Positions 1-9,198 are shown, counted from the first letter of the stretch. The stretch is DNA of 64,000 bases from G963665085 sp963665085 (GCA_963665085.2 CAXXXS010000001.1:3968001-4032000); one strand, 5' to 3'. Made by a program: numbers and translations. Notes: generated by a model from the letters alone, not told the origin.

Positions 1-1
1 A

Positions 2-1276
2 AATATTGGTGGACTTGAAAATTTTGAAATCCCTACTTTTGCAGGATTTTACAAACAGGAAATCGAAATACCTGAACTTTCTCAGCTTACACGTGAAAAT
101 GTAAACGGAGAAATATTTTATACAGGTGTTTTAAAACAATACCTGTTGTTTCCTCAAAAATCTGGCGATATAACAATTGAACCTGCATCACTGGATGTAC
201 TTGTTCAACAGAGGGTGCAAAGCCGTTCACGGAGTATTTTTGATGATTTCTTTGGTCCCCAGGTGCAGACATTCAGAAAAAACATAAAGAGTAAACCAAT
301 AATAATTAAAGTAAGTACATTGCCACAATCTGCCCCAGAATCTTTTAAAAATGCTGTTGGAGAATATAAATTCTCTACAACTATTGATAAAACAGAGGCA
401 GTTACCAATGATGCAATTACTTTACGGGTAAATGTTACCGGTTCAGGGAACCTGAAGTTACTGGACGAACCAGAGGTAAATCTCCCTCCTTCATTGGAAT
501 CTTACGATCCTAAGATCAATCTAAATGTTAGAAACACAGCTAATGGAGCTGCAGGTTCAAAGACTTTTGAATACCTGATAATTCCTAGAACAGCTGGAAA
601 TTACAGGATTGCTCCAATAGAATTCACGTATTTTAATCCAAGTACTAAAAAATATATTACTGAGACAAGCGAAGAAATTAATCTCTCTATAGAAAAAGGG
701 AATGGAGATGCCGCTTCAACTGTAATTTCAGGATTATCAAAAGAAGATGTTAAGTTTATTGGGAAAGATATACAGTTTATTAAGCAGGGAAATCCTAAGA
801 TAAGGCCTATGAATAAAATATTCTTTAGTACAAGACCATTCTATTTTGTTTATGGAATCGCAGTAATTCTATTTGGGCTAATTACAATAATACAAAGAGA
901 AAGAATAAAACGTAATGCAAATGTTAGTCTGGTAAAAAACAGGAAAGCTAATAAGTTAGCGAACAAACGATTTAAAGTTGCTAAAAACGCATTAAAAGAG
1001 AATAAGAAAGAACAATTCTACGAGGAATTGGTAAAGGGATTGTGGGGTTATTTAGGAGATAAACTAACAATTCCTGTTGCTGATATTTCTCGCGAAAAAG
1101 CTAAAATTGAATTTGATAATCTGGACATTGATGATGAGTTACAAGATAACTTCTTTGAAGTGATTGACAACTGTGAGTTTGCGCGTTATGCTCCTGTAAG
1201 TGAAGGGGAACAAATGAATGAAGATTATCAAAAAGCAGTGAATTTAATTTCGAAATTAGAACAGAAAATAAAATAA
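2..1276 (+). CDS. batD: BatD family aerotolerance protein, 5' end cut by window edge
   Basis: The reading frame is open from base 2, so the gene starts outside the window; the TTG at 146 lies inside the protein and is not a start. The visible part has the BatD pattern: repeated beta-sandwich segments (for example SGNLKLLDEPEVNLPPSLES and FEYLIIPRTAGNYRIAPIEF), then one transmembrane helix (PFYFVYGIAVILFGLITII) and a basic, helical cytoplasmic tail of about 125 residues. BatD proteins belong to the Bacteroides aerotolerance operon with MoxR-type ATPases and VWA-domain BatA/BatB; their biochemical role is unsettled and is thought to be envelope-stress related. batE follows 138 bases downstream on the same strand, which supports the call. 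The missing upstream genes should be batA/batB. Confidence 0.93.
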   Translation, partial: NIGGLENFEIPTFAGFYKQEIEIPELSQLTRENVNGEIFYTGVLKQYLLFPQKSGDITIEPASLDVLVQQRVQSRSRSIFDDFFGPQVQTFRKNIKSKPIIIKVSTLPQSAPESFKNAVGEYKFSTTIDKTEAVTNDAITLRVNVTGSGNLKLLDEPEVNLPPSLESYDPKINLNVRNTANGAAGSKTFEYLIIPRTAGNYRIAPIEFTYFNPSTKKYITETSEEINLSIEKGNGDAASTVISGLSKEDVKFIGKDIQFIKQGNPKIRPMNKIFFSTRPFYFVYGIAVILFGLITIIQRERIKRNANVSLVKNRKANKLANKRFKVAKNALKENKKEQFYEELVKGLWGYLGDKLTIPVADISREKAKIEFDNLDIDDELQDNFFEVIDNCEFARYAPVSEGEQMNEDYQKAVNLISKLEQKIK

Positions 1277-1414
1277 ATATGCTTTACTTTTTCTGAGATA
1301 ACTCAGACGACTTAAAGGATAAGAAACATCAAAAAGGAAACAGTCTTGATGCACATATAAGCAAAGATGTGAATACGCAGGCAAAAAAGAACGTTTCTAC
1401 AGAATTTTAAACAA

Positions 1415-2176
1415 ATGAGAAATAAAATAGCACACATAATACTTCTATTACTCACAGCTCCATTATTTGCATTTTCTCAAACACCTGAAGAAATAATCGA
1501 GAAAGGCAATCAACAATATATTAATGGAGAATTTGAAGCTGCCATAGAATCCTATAAAACAGTAGTTGATTCAGGTTATGAGTCTGCAATTTTGTATTAT
1601 AACGTGGGAAATGCTTATTATAAATCAAACAGGGTTACCGAATCAATTCTTTATTATGAGAAAGCTAAACTGCTTGCTCCCAATGATGATGAGATAAACT
1701 ATAATCTTGAGCTTGCCAGGACTTTTGTTATTGATAAAATTGATGAAATACCCGAATTTTTTCTTATAACATGGGTGAAATCATTTATTGAGTTTTTTAG
1801 TGTTGACCAATGGGGATATATTAGTATCTTCTGTTTCATCATTGCCTTGATACTTGGCTTGTTTTACCTTTTTTCTCAAAAGTATTCACTAAAAAAATTG
1901 TCTTTTATTTTTGCAATTATTTTTCTTGTTATATCAATAAGTTCATTCTCTTTTGCGTCAACTCAAAAGAAACAAACCATTGAAAATACTACAGCAATAG
2001 TTTTTGCCCCTACAGTTACACTTAAAAGTTCTCCTGATATTAGTGGAACCGATCTTTTTGTGCTTCATGAAGGAACAAAAGTAACAGTTGTCGACCAAGT
2101 AGGAGAATGGAGGGAGATTGAATTATCAAATGGTAACAAAGGCTGGTTAAATATTGGAGATATCAGGATGATTTGA
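1415..2176 (+). CDS. batE: BatE-like TPR and SH3-domain protein
   Basis: The 253-residue protein begins with a cleavable signal peptide (residues 1-22, ending LFAFSQ). TPR repeats follow at about 24-100 (EKGNQQYINGEFEAAIESYK and YNVGNAYYKSNRVTESILYY), then two membrane helices around 130-185, and a C-terminal bacterial SH3 domain ending GNKGWLNIGDIRMI. This order is that of BatE, the last gene of Bacteroidota bat operons. The protein is expected to sit in the inner membrane with TPR and SH3 parts in the periplasm, where it probably mediates protein or peptidoglycan contacts. It follows batD on the same strand. The 138-base gap holds no recognised signal, so cotranscription is likely but not proven. 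Confidence 0.9.
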   Translation: MRNKIAHIILLLLTAPLFAFSQTPEEIIEKGNQQYINGEFEAAIESYKTVVDSGYESAILYYNVGNAYYKSNRVTESILYYEKAKLLAPNDDEINYNLELARTFVIDKIDEIPEFFLITWVKSFIEFFSVDQWGYISIFCFIIALILGLFYLFSQKYSLKKLSFIFAIIFLVISISSFSFASTQKKQTIENTTAIVFAPTVTLKSSPDISGTDLFVLHEGTKVTVVDQVGEWREIELSNGNKGWLNIGDIRMI

Positions 2177-2226
2177 GCGGATAAATTGAATGTTTAGAAA
2201 TTTACCGAAATTTGTATTGGAACAAT

Positions 2227-3222
2227 CTAATAAAACCACCAATAAATCCAGGTTAAAAATACACTTATCCGTTCGTCTAAACCATCATAGAGAGAATAAT
2301 TTTCTTTTTCAGGGGCCTCTTGCGGTATGCAACCAACGTTAATATTTTCTTCAAGGCAATTTTTGAAATTCAGGTACGATCTTCTCGAATGCTTTTTCGC
2401 TGTAATAATGTTGAAATTTCTAACTTCTGTTTTGTTAAAATATTTTTTTGCGCCTTTGGCTAAGGCAAGAGTCTTATTAAAAGGATCGTAATCAACTTCA
2501 ATAAGTTTTACTTTTGAGGTATCATAATCAAGGTCTTTTAGATAATATTTTATATTATTTAATTTTGAACTAAAATCGATGTTAGGAGCTTTAGTGCTGG
2601 CTAGAAAGAAGTTATCTGTAGCTATTGATTCTATTTCTATTGTATCAACATAAATATTGGAAACATATAAGTTTCTATCTCCCAGGGAACTTGAAATGTC
2701 ATTATCAAAATTTATTAAAATATAAGTTAAAGAATCTGTTATGTTTTTTGATAGATTAAATTTATAGGCAGAATCATGTTCGTTTACAAAACCGGTGCTA
2801 AATAACTGCTTGTTCATATAAATTTCGTAATGAGGAAAATGTTTATTATCTCCATTGCCATGCATTGTCATATTTAAACTGAAGGAGTCTTTCAGCATAT
2901 AACTGGGAATTTCAAATCCAAGTATCCCACTCCAATACATACCATATGTATCTTTGTTTTTCTGTAGCTTTCTTGTTTTATCAATTTCTTTTAGGCTTAC
3001 TGAAGAATCAGGGTTTTTCATCCCAACAATAAAAACACTGTCTATATTATTTTCGATAATATAATTTGAAGCATCATCTACAATTGAGTATGATATCCAG
3101 TCTTCCAACAATACATAGGATGATTTTATCGGTTTTTTACAAGTTAAAAACACCCCGGATATTATATAAAGAAGAATAATAGATAATATTATTCCAATTG
3201 TAACAAAAACTGTTTTTTTCAT
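2227..3222 (-). CDS. Membrane-anchored DUF218 (SanA/YdcF/ElyC-like) protein with inserted beta-sandwich
   Basis: A 331-residue protein with an N-terminal membrane anchor (residues 5-27). Residues of about 35-70 (LLEDWISYSIVDDASNYII, then DSVFIVGM) and the C-terminal part (FNIITAKKHSRRSYLNFKNC, then INVGCIP) resemble the two halves of the DUF218 fold. That family includes SanA and ElyC, linked to envelope integrity. About 110 residues between them (near 95-205) are strand-rich and resemble a carbohydrate-binding beta-sandwich. This reading rests on motif memory and is moderate. The gene converges on batE with only about 50 bases between stops and appears monocistronic. It could instead be an uncharacterised lineage-specific protein. 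Confidence 0.55.
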   Translation of the reverse strand: MKKTVFVTIGIILSIILLYIISGVFLTCKKPIKSSYVLLEDWISYSIVDDASNYIIENNIDSVFIVGMKNPDSSVSLKEIDKTRKLQKNKDTYGMYWSGILGFEIPSYMLKDSFSLNMTMHGNGDNKHFPHYEIYMNKQLFSTGFVNEHDSAYKFNLSKNITDSLTYILINFDNDISSSLGDRNLYVSNIYVDTIEIESIATDNFFLASTKAPNIDFSSKLNNIKYYLKDLDYDTSKVKLIEVDYDPFNKTLALAKGAKKYFNKTEVRNFNIITAKKHSRRSYLNFKNCLEENINVGCIPQEAPEKENYSLYDGLDERISVFLTWIYWWFY

Positions 3223-3365
3223 TGAACCTAAAATATGCTATATCGGCTAATTTTTCGTCTGCTTTTGCAGAATATTCAAACGCTATTTTCTCTAAAAGTA
3301 GAAAAATAATGAAAAATAAACTTTATGCCAATATTAAATATTTATTTTACGAAAACAAATTAAGT

Positions 3366-3404
3366 ATACGAAATTTGTATTTGTGTAAATAAATCGTATA
3401 TTTG
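3366..3404 (+). promoter_or_regulatory. Promoter and probable operator of the TetR gene
   Basis: TTTG at 3374-3377 and TATATTTG at 3397-3404 are 19 bases apart. They fit the Bacteroidota sigma-ABfr promoter (-33 TTTG, -7 TAnnTTTG). A near-perfect 15-bp palindrome, ATACGAAATTTGTAT at 3366-3380, overlaps the -33 box. The next gene encodes a TetR repressor starting at 3426, so autorepression is the natural inference. Confidence 0.6.
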
Positions 3405-3425
3405 ACTTGAAGATGTAATTTTAGG

Positions 3426-4016
3426 ATGAGTGAAGAGAATTCAAAATATCAGCAGATAATACTAACAGCAAAAGATTTGTTCTGGAAGTATGGCGTTAAA
3501 CGTGTTTCTGTAGAGGAGATTTGTAGGGAAGCCGGTGTTAGTAAAATGACTTTTTATAAGTTTTTTCCTAATAAAAAAGAATTGGCTATTGCTATCATAC
3601 AAAGATTTGTTGGGAATTTGGCTGGTGAGTTCAAAGAAATGGTGAAGAGTAAAATTCCTTTTGAAGAGAAGATAAGTAAAATGTTTCTGATTAAATATAG
3701 AGCTACAGAAAATATTAGTTCTGAATTTATAACCGATGTATATAAAAATCCTGAACTAGAGATTCATGTATATATGGAAAAAATTGGGGGAGAAGTTCTG
3801 AAAGATTTTGTTGCCTTTTTAAAAGATTCACAGAAAAAAGGTCTGATTCGCAATGATATAAAACCAGAATTTATATTGGCTTATCAGAATCAGCTTTCTA
3901 ATATGATGGAAGATGTAGAGCTAATGAAAAAATATAAAGAGCCATCCGAGTTTATCATGGAGGCTATGAGATTTCTTTTTTATGGAATTATAACTCCTAA
4001 AGGAAAAGATGCTTAA
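3426..4016 (+). CDS. TetR/AcrR family transcriptional regulator
   Basis: The 196-residue protein has the TetR N-terminal DNA-binding domain, with helix-turn-helix at about residues 28-47 (VSVEEICREAGVSKMTFYKF) followed by the usual FPNKKEL turn. The remainder is a helical ligand-binding and dimerisation domain of normal length; its ligand cannot be read from sequence. Its last codons overlap the start of the downstream outer-membrane protein gene by 8 bases, so the two are translationally coupled. It heads the barrel/ABC/LolA-like gene set and is the probable local repressor, sensing a substrate of that system. A promoter and palindrome lie just upstream. Confidence 0.92.
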   Translation: MSEENSKYQQIILTAKDLFWKYGVKRVSVEEICREAGVSKMTFYKFFPNKKELAIAIIQRFVGNLAGEFKEMVKSKIPFEEKISKMFLIKYRATENISSEFITDVYKNPELEIHVYMEKIGGEVLKDFVAFLKDSQKKGLIRNDIKPEFILAYQNQLSNMMEDVELMKKYKEPSEFIMEAMRFLFYGIITPKGKDA

Positions 4017-5163
4017 CAATGGTAAAATATTATTAATTGTCTCTATTCTTTTTTTGTTTGCAAAAAAAGGTTTTTCACAAGAAGTAGATTATACGTTCAG
4101 AAATCAATTTAATTTCTGGAATACTACAAATTTTCAAGATCCTTTGTTGTATCAGTTTGGAATCAGGTATATACCAGAATTGTCAGTAGAAAAACTTTTT
4201 GAGGAGGATCGGAAATTAGATTTTGAATTTTCTGCCAACACTTTTGCAAATTCAGATTTTGAAGGAAAAGAAAATTATGAATCAAGGGCAAAGTTAAAAC
4301 CTTATCGAGCCTGGGTAAGATATTTTTCAAATAGATTTGAGTTGCGAGCAGGTCTCCAGAAAATAAATTTTGGTTCAGCATCGGCATTACGTCCGTTAAT
4401 GTGGTTTGATCAGATGGATGCACGGGATCCGTTACAATTAACAGATGGTGTTTATGGCTTGCTTGCTCGCTACTATTTTAAAAATAATGCAAACCTATGG
4501 CTGTGGACTTTAATAGGAAATGATAACCAAAAAGGATGGGATGTTGTTCCATCCGTAAAAGATAAACCAGAGTATGGTGGAAGATTTCAGTTGCCCGTTG
4601 GTAGTGGTGAAACGGCTGTTAGTTTTCATCATAGAACAGCAAATGATAATTTATTTAATACAGATACAAGCTTTTTAGGTGATATCCCCCGAAAAGAAAA
4701 CAAACTGGGATTTGATGGTAAATGGGACATGGGAATTGGACTCTGGTATGAGGTTGTTATTAAAAATAATGGGAAAGGAGCATATCTGCAACAATGGGAA
4801 GATTATATAAATATTGGTGCCGATTATACTTTTGGATTAGGACAAGGTTTAAATGTAATTAGTGAATTATTCAGGATAAATTCTTCAAATGATTTTCTGG
4901 GAGGTGGAAACAGGATTCATTTTGCATCATTAACAACTAACTATCCAATTGGTATGATTAATAGCTTGTCTTGTATTGTGTTTTTTAATGTTGATGATAA
5001 TCAATGGTACAGGTTTGTGAATTTTCAGCGTCAGTATGATTACTGGACTTTCTATCTCATGGCATTCTGGAATCCGGATACTTATAATCTTTATAATGTA
5101 GGAGGAGAAAGAACTTTTTATGCAGGGAAGGGAATTCAATTACTTGCAGTATGGAATTTTTAA
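4009..5163 (+). CDS. Putative outer-membrane beta-barrel protein
   Basis: 384 residues: a signal peptide ends near residue 24 (FAKKGFSQ), and the rest alternates aromatic amphipathic strands with polar turns. It ends in a C-terminal aromatic strand (GKGIQLLAVWNF), as expected for barrel assembly. A conserved-looking segment, MWFDQMDARDPLQLTDGVYG at about 128-147, recalls large porin-like barrels, but I cannot assign a family with certainty. The start overlaps the TetR stop by 8 bases. The position between a repressor and an ABC exporter suggests it is the outer-membrane exit or acceptor of that system. That role is inferred from context only. Confidence 0.7.
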   Translation: MLNNGKILLIVSILFLFAKKGFSQEVDYTFRNQFNFWNTTNFQDPLLYQFGIRYIPELSVEKLFEEDRKLDFEFSANTFANSDFEGKENYESRAKLKPYRAWVRYFSNRFELRAGLQKINFGSASALRPLMWFDQMDARDPLQLTDGVYGLLARYYFKNNANLWLWTLIGNDNQKGWDVVPSVKDKPEYGGRFQLPVGSGETAVSFHHRTANDNLFNTDTSFLGDIPRKENKLGFDGKWDMGIGLWYEVVIKNNGKGAYLQQWEDYINIGADYTFGLGQGLNVISELFRINSSNDFLGGGNRIHFASLTTNYPIGMINSLSCIVFFNVDDNQWYRFVNFQRQYDYWTFYLMAFWNPDTYNLYNVGGERTFYAGKGIQLLAVWNF

Positions 5164-5210
5164 AGAAAAGTAAATAATGTAAAAAGAAAAATAAAGTCTA
5201 TGACCGCCTA

Positions 5211-5346
5211 AAGAGGCTATCCAAAAAGTCATTTGATTGTAAGCTCTGTCAGGTTCTTCGAACTTTGACAGGTAATAATTTAATTAATTGCTAAAACCTG
5301 ACAGAGTCACTAGACCTGTCAGAGTTACTTCTTAGACAGCCTCCTT
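5211..5346. repeat. Intergenic inverted-repeat element
   Basis: Imperfect outer arms AAGAGGCTATCC (5211-5222) and GACAGCCTCCTT (5335-5346) enclose perfect 12-bp inner arms, CTCTGTCAGGTT (5244-5255) and AACCTGACAGAG (5295-5306). The layout and the core CCAAAAAGTC recur at 54343-54477, so this looks like a dispersed MITE-like family. It fills the gap between the barrel gene and the ABC ATPase. Confidence 0.55.
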
Positions 5347-5412
5347 GAAGAAGAGCAAGTATTTATCTAAGAAGTACAAATAAAAACATCCAAAAAAATT
5401 AAATAAATACAG

Positions 5413-6135
5413 ATGAAAACAGAAAAAATCATTTCGATTGAGGGCCTTAAAAAACATTTTCCTATGGGAACAGGAAAATTCACAGCTCTCAATGGTATCA
5501 ATCTCGAATTTGGGATTGGTGAGTTTACTGGGATTATCGGACCGAGTGGATCGGGAAAAACAACGCTTTTAAACATTATCGGGTCGCTTGATAATCCTTC
5601 AGAAGGTAAGGCTATCGTGCTTGGACAGTCGATAGGTGAATTGGGAGCAAAGCAGGCAGCAAAGCTTCGTAAAACGGACCTGGGTTTTATCTTTCAAAGC
5701 TACAATCTACTTCAGGTGCATACTGTTTTCGAAAATGTTGAATTTCCATTATTACTATTGGATTATTCAAAAGAAGAAAGAAAAAAAATGGTGATGGATG
5801 CCCTGGAATGGGTTGGTCTTACAGATAAAGAAAAATCAAAACCAGCACAGCTTTCAGGAGGAGAATGCCAGCGGGTAGCTATTGCAAGAGCAATGGTTAA
5901 AAAACCTCAAATTGTTCTGGCCGATGAACCCACAGCAAACCTGGATGCTGCAAATTCTCATAATATTCTTCAGACAATGGAGAAATTAAATAGCGATCTA
6001 AAAACTACGTTCATTTTTGCTACACATGATGAGAAAGTTATCAATTATCTGCACCGAAAAATCTACCTGGTGGATGGGATGGTTGATAATGATGAAGTGT
6101 TGGTTAAGAATGAAGGTGAATCGATTAAGAATTAA
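5413..6135 (+). CDS. ABC transporter ATP-binding protein (MacB/LolD type)
   Basis: 240 residues, the normal length for a stand-alone MacB/LolD-type ATPase. Walker A is GPSGSGKTT at 43-51, the Q-loop is FIFQSYN near 92-98, the signature is LSGGE at 147-151, Walker B is IVLADEP at 167-173 and the H-loop is ATHDE. This class powers FtsX-type permeases that extract lipoproteins, lipids or amphiphiles from the inner membrane rather than importing solutes. Two FtsX-type permease genes follow on the same strand after a 363-base gap that holds a dead S23 fragment. That gap probably widened what was once a compact operon. Confidence 0.95.
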   Translation: MKTEKIISIEGLKKHFPMGTGKFTALNGINLEFGIGEFTGIIGPSGSGKTTLLNIIGSLDNPSEGKAIVLGQSIGELGAKQAAKLRKTDLGFIFQSYNLLQVHTVFENVEFPLLLLDYSKEERKKMVMDALEWVGLTDKEKSKPAQLSGGECQRVAIARAMVKKPQIVLADEPTANLDAANSHNILQTMEKLNSDLKTTFIFATHDEKVINYLHRKIYLVDGMVDNDEVLVKNEGESIKN

Positions 6136-6498
6136 AAGTTAAAAAGTAAAAAGTTAAGAGTGAACAGTAAACAGTGTTAAGAAAGTGGATAGTAAATATT
6201 TGTAAAAAGAAAAAGTGATATAAATAAAAAACTTGGACATGCTGCTAGTTTTAAGGATTTGGAAGTTTCCTTTGAATGTAATTACATCAACGAAGATACC
6301 TGTAAGGTACTGATTGAGAACTGTAATTCAGTTGGACGTATGCTAAATTCAATGATTGAGAAATCTTCACTGTTTTGTCAAAAAGTAAACTAAATAAATG
6401 TTAATACAATTCAATCTACTATTCACTGTTTACTGCTTACTATCTACATTATAATAAAAATAGATTCAAAAAAATGAAATACAATAAATACTTATAAA
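6136..6498 (+). pseudogene. Remnant of an S23/four-helix-bundle protein gene, flanked by short repeats
   Basis: In this 363-base gap, the frame 6196-6393 reads as the C-terminal half of a Bacteroidota four-helix-bundle protein. It includes KKLGHAASFKDLEVSFEC, YINEDTCKVLIENCNSVGRM and LNSMIEKS, matching the family pattern LG.A..S..E......Y I..E......SISRML..LI. A stop (6193-6195) precedes it, there is no start codon, and the N-terminal half is missing. CAGTAAACAGTG (near 6165) and its reverse complement CACTGTTTACTG (near 6425) flank it as an imperfect inverted repeat. It appears to be a decayed insertion inside the transporter operon. Confidence 0.6.
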
Positions 6499-7674
6499 AT
6501 GAAACTAGCAATAAAATTGGCATACAGAAATCTTATTGGTGCAGGTTTACGAACCTGGCTCAACGTGATTGTATTGTCCTTTTCTTTTGTAGTTATTATT
6601 TGGATGAAAGGAATCATGGTTGGTTGGGACAGACAATCAAAAACAGACATGGTTAATTGGGAAATAGGTGCAGGACAATACTGGCAAGAGAACTACGATC
6701 CATACGATCCTTTTACACTGGAAGAGAGTCATGCTGCAATACCTGAAGTTATTCTGCAGGAAATAGAAGAAGGCGAAATAGTACCTTTTCTGATTACTCA
6801 AGGAACAATCTATCCGGAAGGACGAATTCAGTCAATACTCATTAAGGGGATTACACCCAATCAGAGTATTTTACAATTACCAACACATAAGCTTGATACA
6901 ATTGTTGATGCAATTCCGGCAATAATTGGGAGTTCAATGGCTAAGTCGTCCAAACTTCAAATTGGAGATTATGTAACAATTCGATGGCGTGATAAGAATG
7001 GTACATTCGATGCTTCAGAAATTCTTGTTGTAGATATTTTTACAACTAATGTTCCAACTGTTGATGCAAGCCAGGTTTGGATTTCGTTAGAAAAATTACA
7101 GTCTATGATGATGGCTCCCAATGAAGCCACCATTTTTACACGAAAGAATGATGAAGTAGATATACACCAGTTAAATGGGTGGGTAAATAAAACGTTTTCA
7201 GATTTAGTAGCTGAGATTGATGAGATGATTTCGTTAAAAACAAAAGGACAATCAGTGATGTACGTAATATTGTTACTTCTTGCTATGCTGGCTATTTTTG
7301 ATACCCAGATACTTTCAATTTTTCGTCGTCAAAAGGAGATAGGAACCTATGTTGCGCTGGGCTACACAAAAAATCAGGTAGTTTGGTTATTTACCACAGA
7401 AGGAGCGATGCATTCTGTCTTAGCTGCATTGGTAGCTGCCCTTTATGGAATTCCATTTTTAATTTGGCAGGCAAAGACCGGATGGACGATGCCAGTTGAC
7501 TCCAGCGAATTTGGGATGTCTATCGCACAAACACTCTATCCGGTCTTTACTATTGGACTGGTTATATCTACAGTGTTAATAGTGATGTTAACAACGGCTG
7601 TAGTTAGTTACTGGCCTTCCAGAAAAATTGCAAAGATGAAACCAACAGATGCTTTAAGGGGGAAAATACAATGA
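6499..7674 (+). CDS. ABC transporter permease, FtsX/MacB type
   Basis: 391 residues with the FtsX-family plan. There is an N-terminal membrane helix (about 20-42), a periplasmic domain of about 215 residues, then three helices near 255-275, 305-325 and 345-370. The cytoplasmic loop after the second helix, FRRQKEIGTYVALGYTKNQV, is the coupling loop to the ATPase. The C-terminus has the usual SRKIAKMKPTDALRG ending. Its stop overlaps the start of the next permease by four bases (ATGA), so the two are coupled and probably form a heterodimer as in LolC/LolE. Confidence 0.93.
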   Translation: MKLAIKLAYRNLIGAGLRTWLNVIVLSFSFVVIIWMKGIMVGWDRQSKTDMVNWEIGAGQYWQENYDPYDPFTLEESHAAIPEVILQEIEEGEIVPFLITQGTIYPEGRIQSILIKGITPNQSILQLPTHKLDTIVDAIPAIIGSSMAKSSKLQIGDYVTIRWRDKNGTFDASEILVVDIFTTNVPTVDASQVWISLEKLQSMMMAPNEATIFTRKNDEVDIHQLNGWVNKTFSDLVAEIDEMISLKTKGQSVMYVILLLLAMLAIFDTQILSIFRRQKEIGTYVALGYTKNQVVWLFTTEGAMHSVLAALVAALYGIPFLIWQAKTGWTMPVDSSEFGMSIAQTLYPVFTIGLVISTVLIVMLTTAVVSYWPSRKIAKMKPTDALRGKIQ

Positions 7675-8945
7675 TACGTTTTTTATTTACAGGATTATTG
7701 AGAGACAAAAGCCGAAGTAGAATACCAGTGCTTGTTGTCGCGATAGGAGTAATGCTTTCTGTTTTTTTACATGCTTATGTCACGGGTTTTATAGGTGATA
7801 GCATTGAACTTAATGCTCGGTTTTCAACAGGTCATGTAAAAATAATGACAAAAGCATATGCTGATAATATCAAACAAATGCCCAATGATTTAGCATTGCT
7901 TGATGTTGGTGAAATGATGAATAACCTCGAAAAAGAATATTCCACAATGCAGTGGGTAGCTCGTATCCAGTTTGGTGGATTGGTTGATGTCCCAGATGAA
8001 AATGGAGAAACAAGGAGTCAAGGGCCAGCTGCCGGATTTGCACTGGATATGTTATCAGGAGATAACTCAGAACTTTTACGGATGAATATTCCGGAAAGCA
8101 TGGTTCGGGGAAAGTTACCATCCAAAGCAGGAGAGGTTTTGTTAAGCGATGAATTTTCGAAAAAGCTAAAAGTAGATCCGGGCGATGTTGTAACATTAAT
8201 CAGTTCGTCAATGAACGGAGCAATGGTCATCTATAATTTTGTTGTTTCCGGTACTGTTCGTTTTGGTTCATCTGTATTAGATAGGGGAACTATTATAGCG
8301 GATATTGAAGATGTGCGTTTAGCCCTTGATATGCAGGATGCAGCAGGTGAATTACTGGGGTATTTCAATTCAGGGTTTTATGATGATGGCAAAGCTCAAA
8401 AAATGTTGAAATCCTATAATGACAAGAATTTTGATGAGTCTGATGAGTTTTCTCCTTATATGGTAAGTCTAAGAGATCAAAATAGCATGGCTTTATATGT
8501 TGATATGACAAACCAAATGACAACCATGTTAACAATGATTTTTATGCTAGCAATGGCTATTGTACTGTGGAATGCAGGATTGCTTGGTACACTTCGTAGG
8601 TATGGGGAAATGGGTATCCGGCTTGCAATGGGAGAGGAGAAGAGTCATATTTACAAGACTCTAATAGCAGAATCAATAATGATAGGAATTGCTGGTTCTA
8701 TTCTGGGGACAGTTTTAGGATTGTTCTTCTCATGGCTTATTCAAACCTATGGAATTGATATTGGTTCAATGATGCAGGGCTCATCTATAATGATGCCATC
8801 CGTAATCAGGGCACGAATTACTCCGGTTGATTTTTATATTGGATTTTATCCTGGAGTACTCTCAACTGTTATTGGTACTATGCTTGCCGGAATTGGAATA
8901 TACAAGCGCCAGACAGCAAGACTTTTCAAAGAACTGGAAGCGTAG
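7671..8945 (+). CDS. ABC transporter permease, FtsX/MacB type (second subunit)
   Basis: 424 residues with the same fold as the preceding permease: an N-terminal helix (about 18-40), a large periplasmic domain and three C-terminal helices. The coupling loop here is LRRYGEMGIRLAMGEEKSHI. Within the periplasmic domain, LSDEFSKKLKVDPGDVVTLI is the typical MacB-core segment. The four-base overlap with the upstream permease indicates translational coupling. With the ATPase at 5413 these give a LolCDE-like transporter. The LolA-like protein at 9199 supports substrate hand-off across the periplasm. Confidence 0.93.
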   Translation: MIRFLFTGLLRDKSRSRIPVLVVAIGVMLSVFLHAYVTGFIGDSIELNARFSTGHVKIMTKAYADNIKQMPNDLALLDVGEMMNNLEKEYSTMQWVARIQFGGLVDVPDENGETRSQGPAAGFALDMLSGDNSELLRMNIPESMVRGKLPSKAGEVLLSDEFSKKLKVDPGDVVTLISSSMNGAMVIYNFVVSGTVRFGSSVLDRGTIIADIEDVRLALDMQDAAGELLGYFNSGFYDDGKAQKMLKSYNDKNFDESDEFSPYMVSLRDQNSMALYVDMTNQMTTMLTMIFMLAMAIVLWNAGLLGTLRRYGEMGIRLAMGEEKSHIYKTLIAESIMIGIAGSILGTVLGLFFSWLIQTYGIDIGSMMQGSSIMMPSVIRARITPVDFYIGFYPGVLSTVIGTMLAGIGIYKRQTARLFKELEA

Positions 8946-9044
8946 GGAAGAGATAAAAAATAATGATTAATGGTTAATGATTAATTTGTAATTGAGTGGG
9001 AACAGAATTATAAAATGAAATGTGAAAATATATTGATATACTTT

Positions 9045-9156
9045 AAATCTCCCTCAACCGAGCTTGCGAGCTCGCAGAAAGTAAAGGGGACTTATTGGAA
9101 TATTTACATTAGTATATAACACTGTTTCTTTAAAGTCCTCCTTTGAGGAGGATTTA
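9045..9156. repeat. Imperfect inverted repeat (small mobile-repeat type)
   Basis: The left part AAATCTCCCTCAA (9045-9057) with GGGGACTTA (9086-9094) pairs imperfectly with the right part, which starts AAAGTCCTCC and ends GGAGGATTTA (9132-9156). The right part itself folds as TCCTC-loop-GAGGA. A GC-rich self-complementary stretch, CGAGCTTGCGAGCTCG, lies between the arms. Elements of this look are common between genes in Bacteroidota. It lies in the gap before the LolA-like gene and could act as an mRNA hairpin. Confidence 0.5.
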
Positions 9157-9198
9157 GGAGGTCATCTCAGTAAGAAAATATAATTAAAAGTTATTAAA

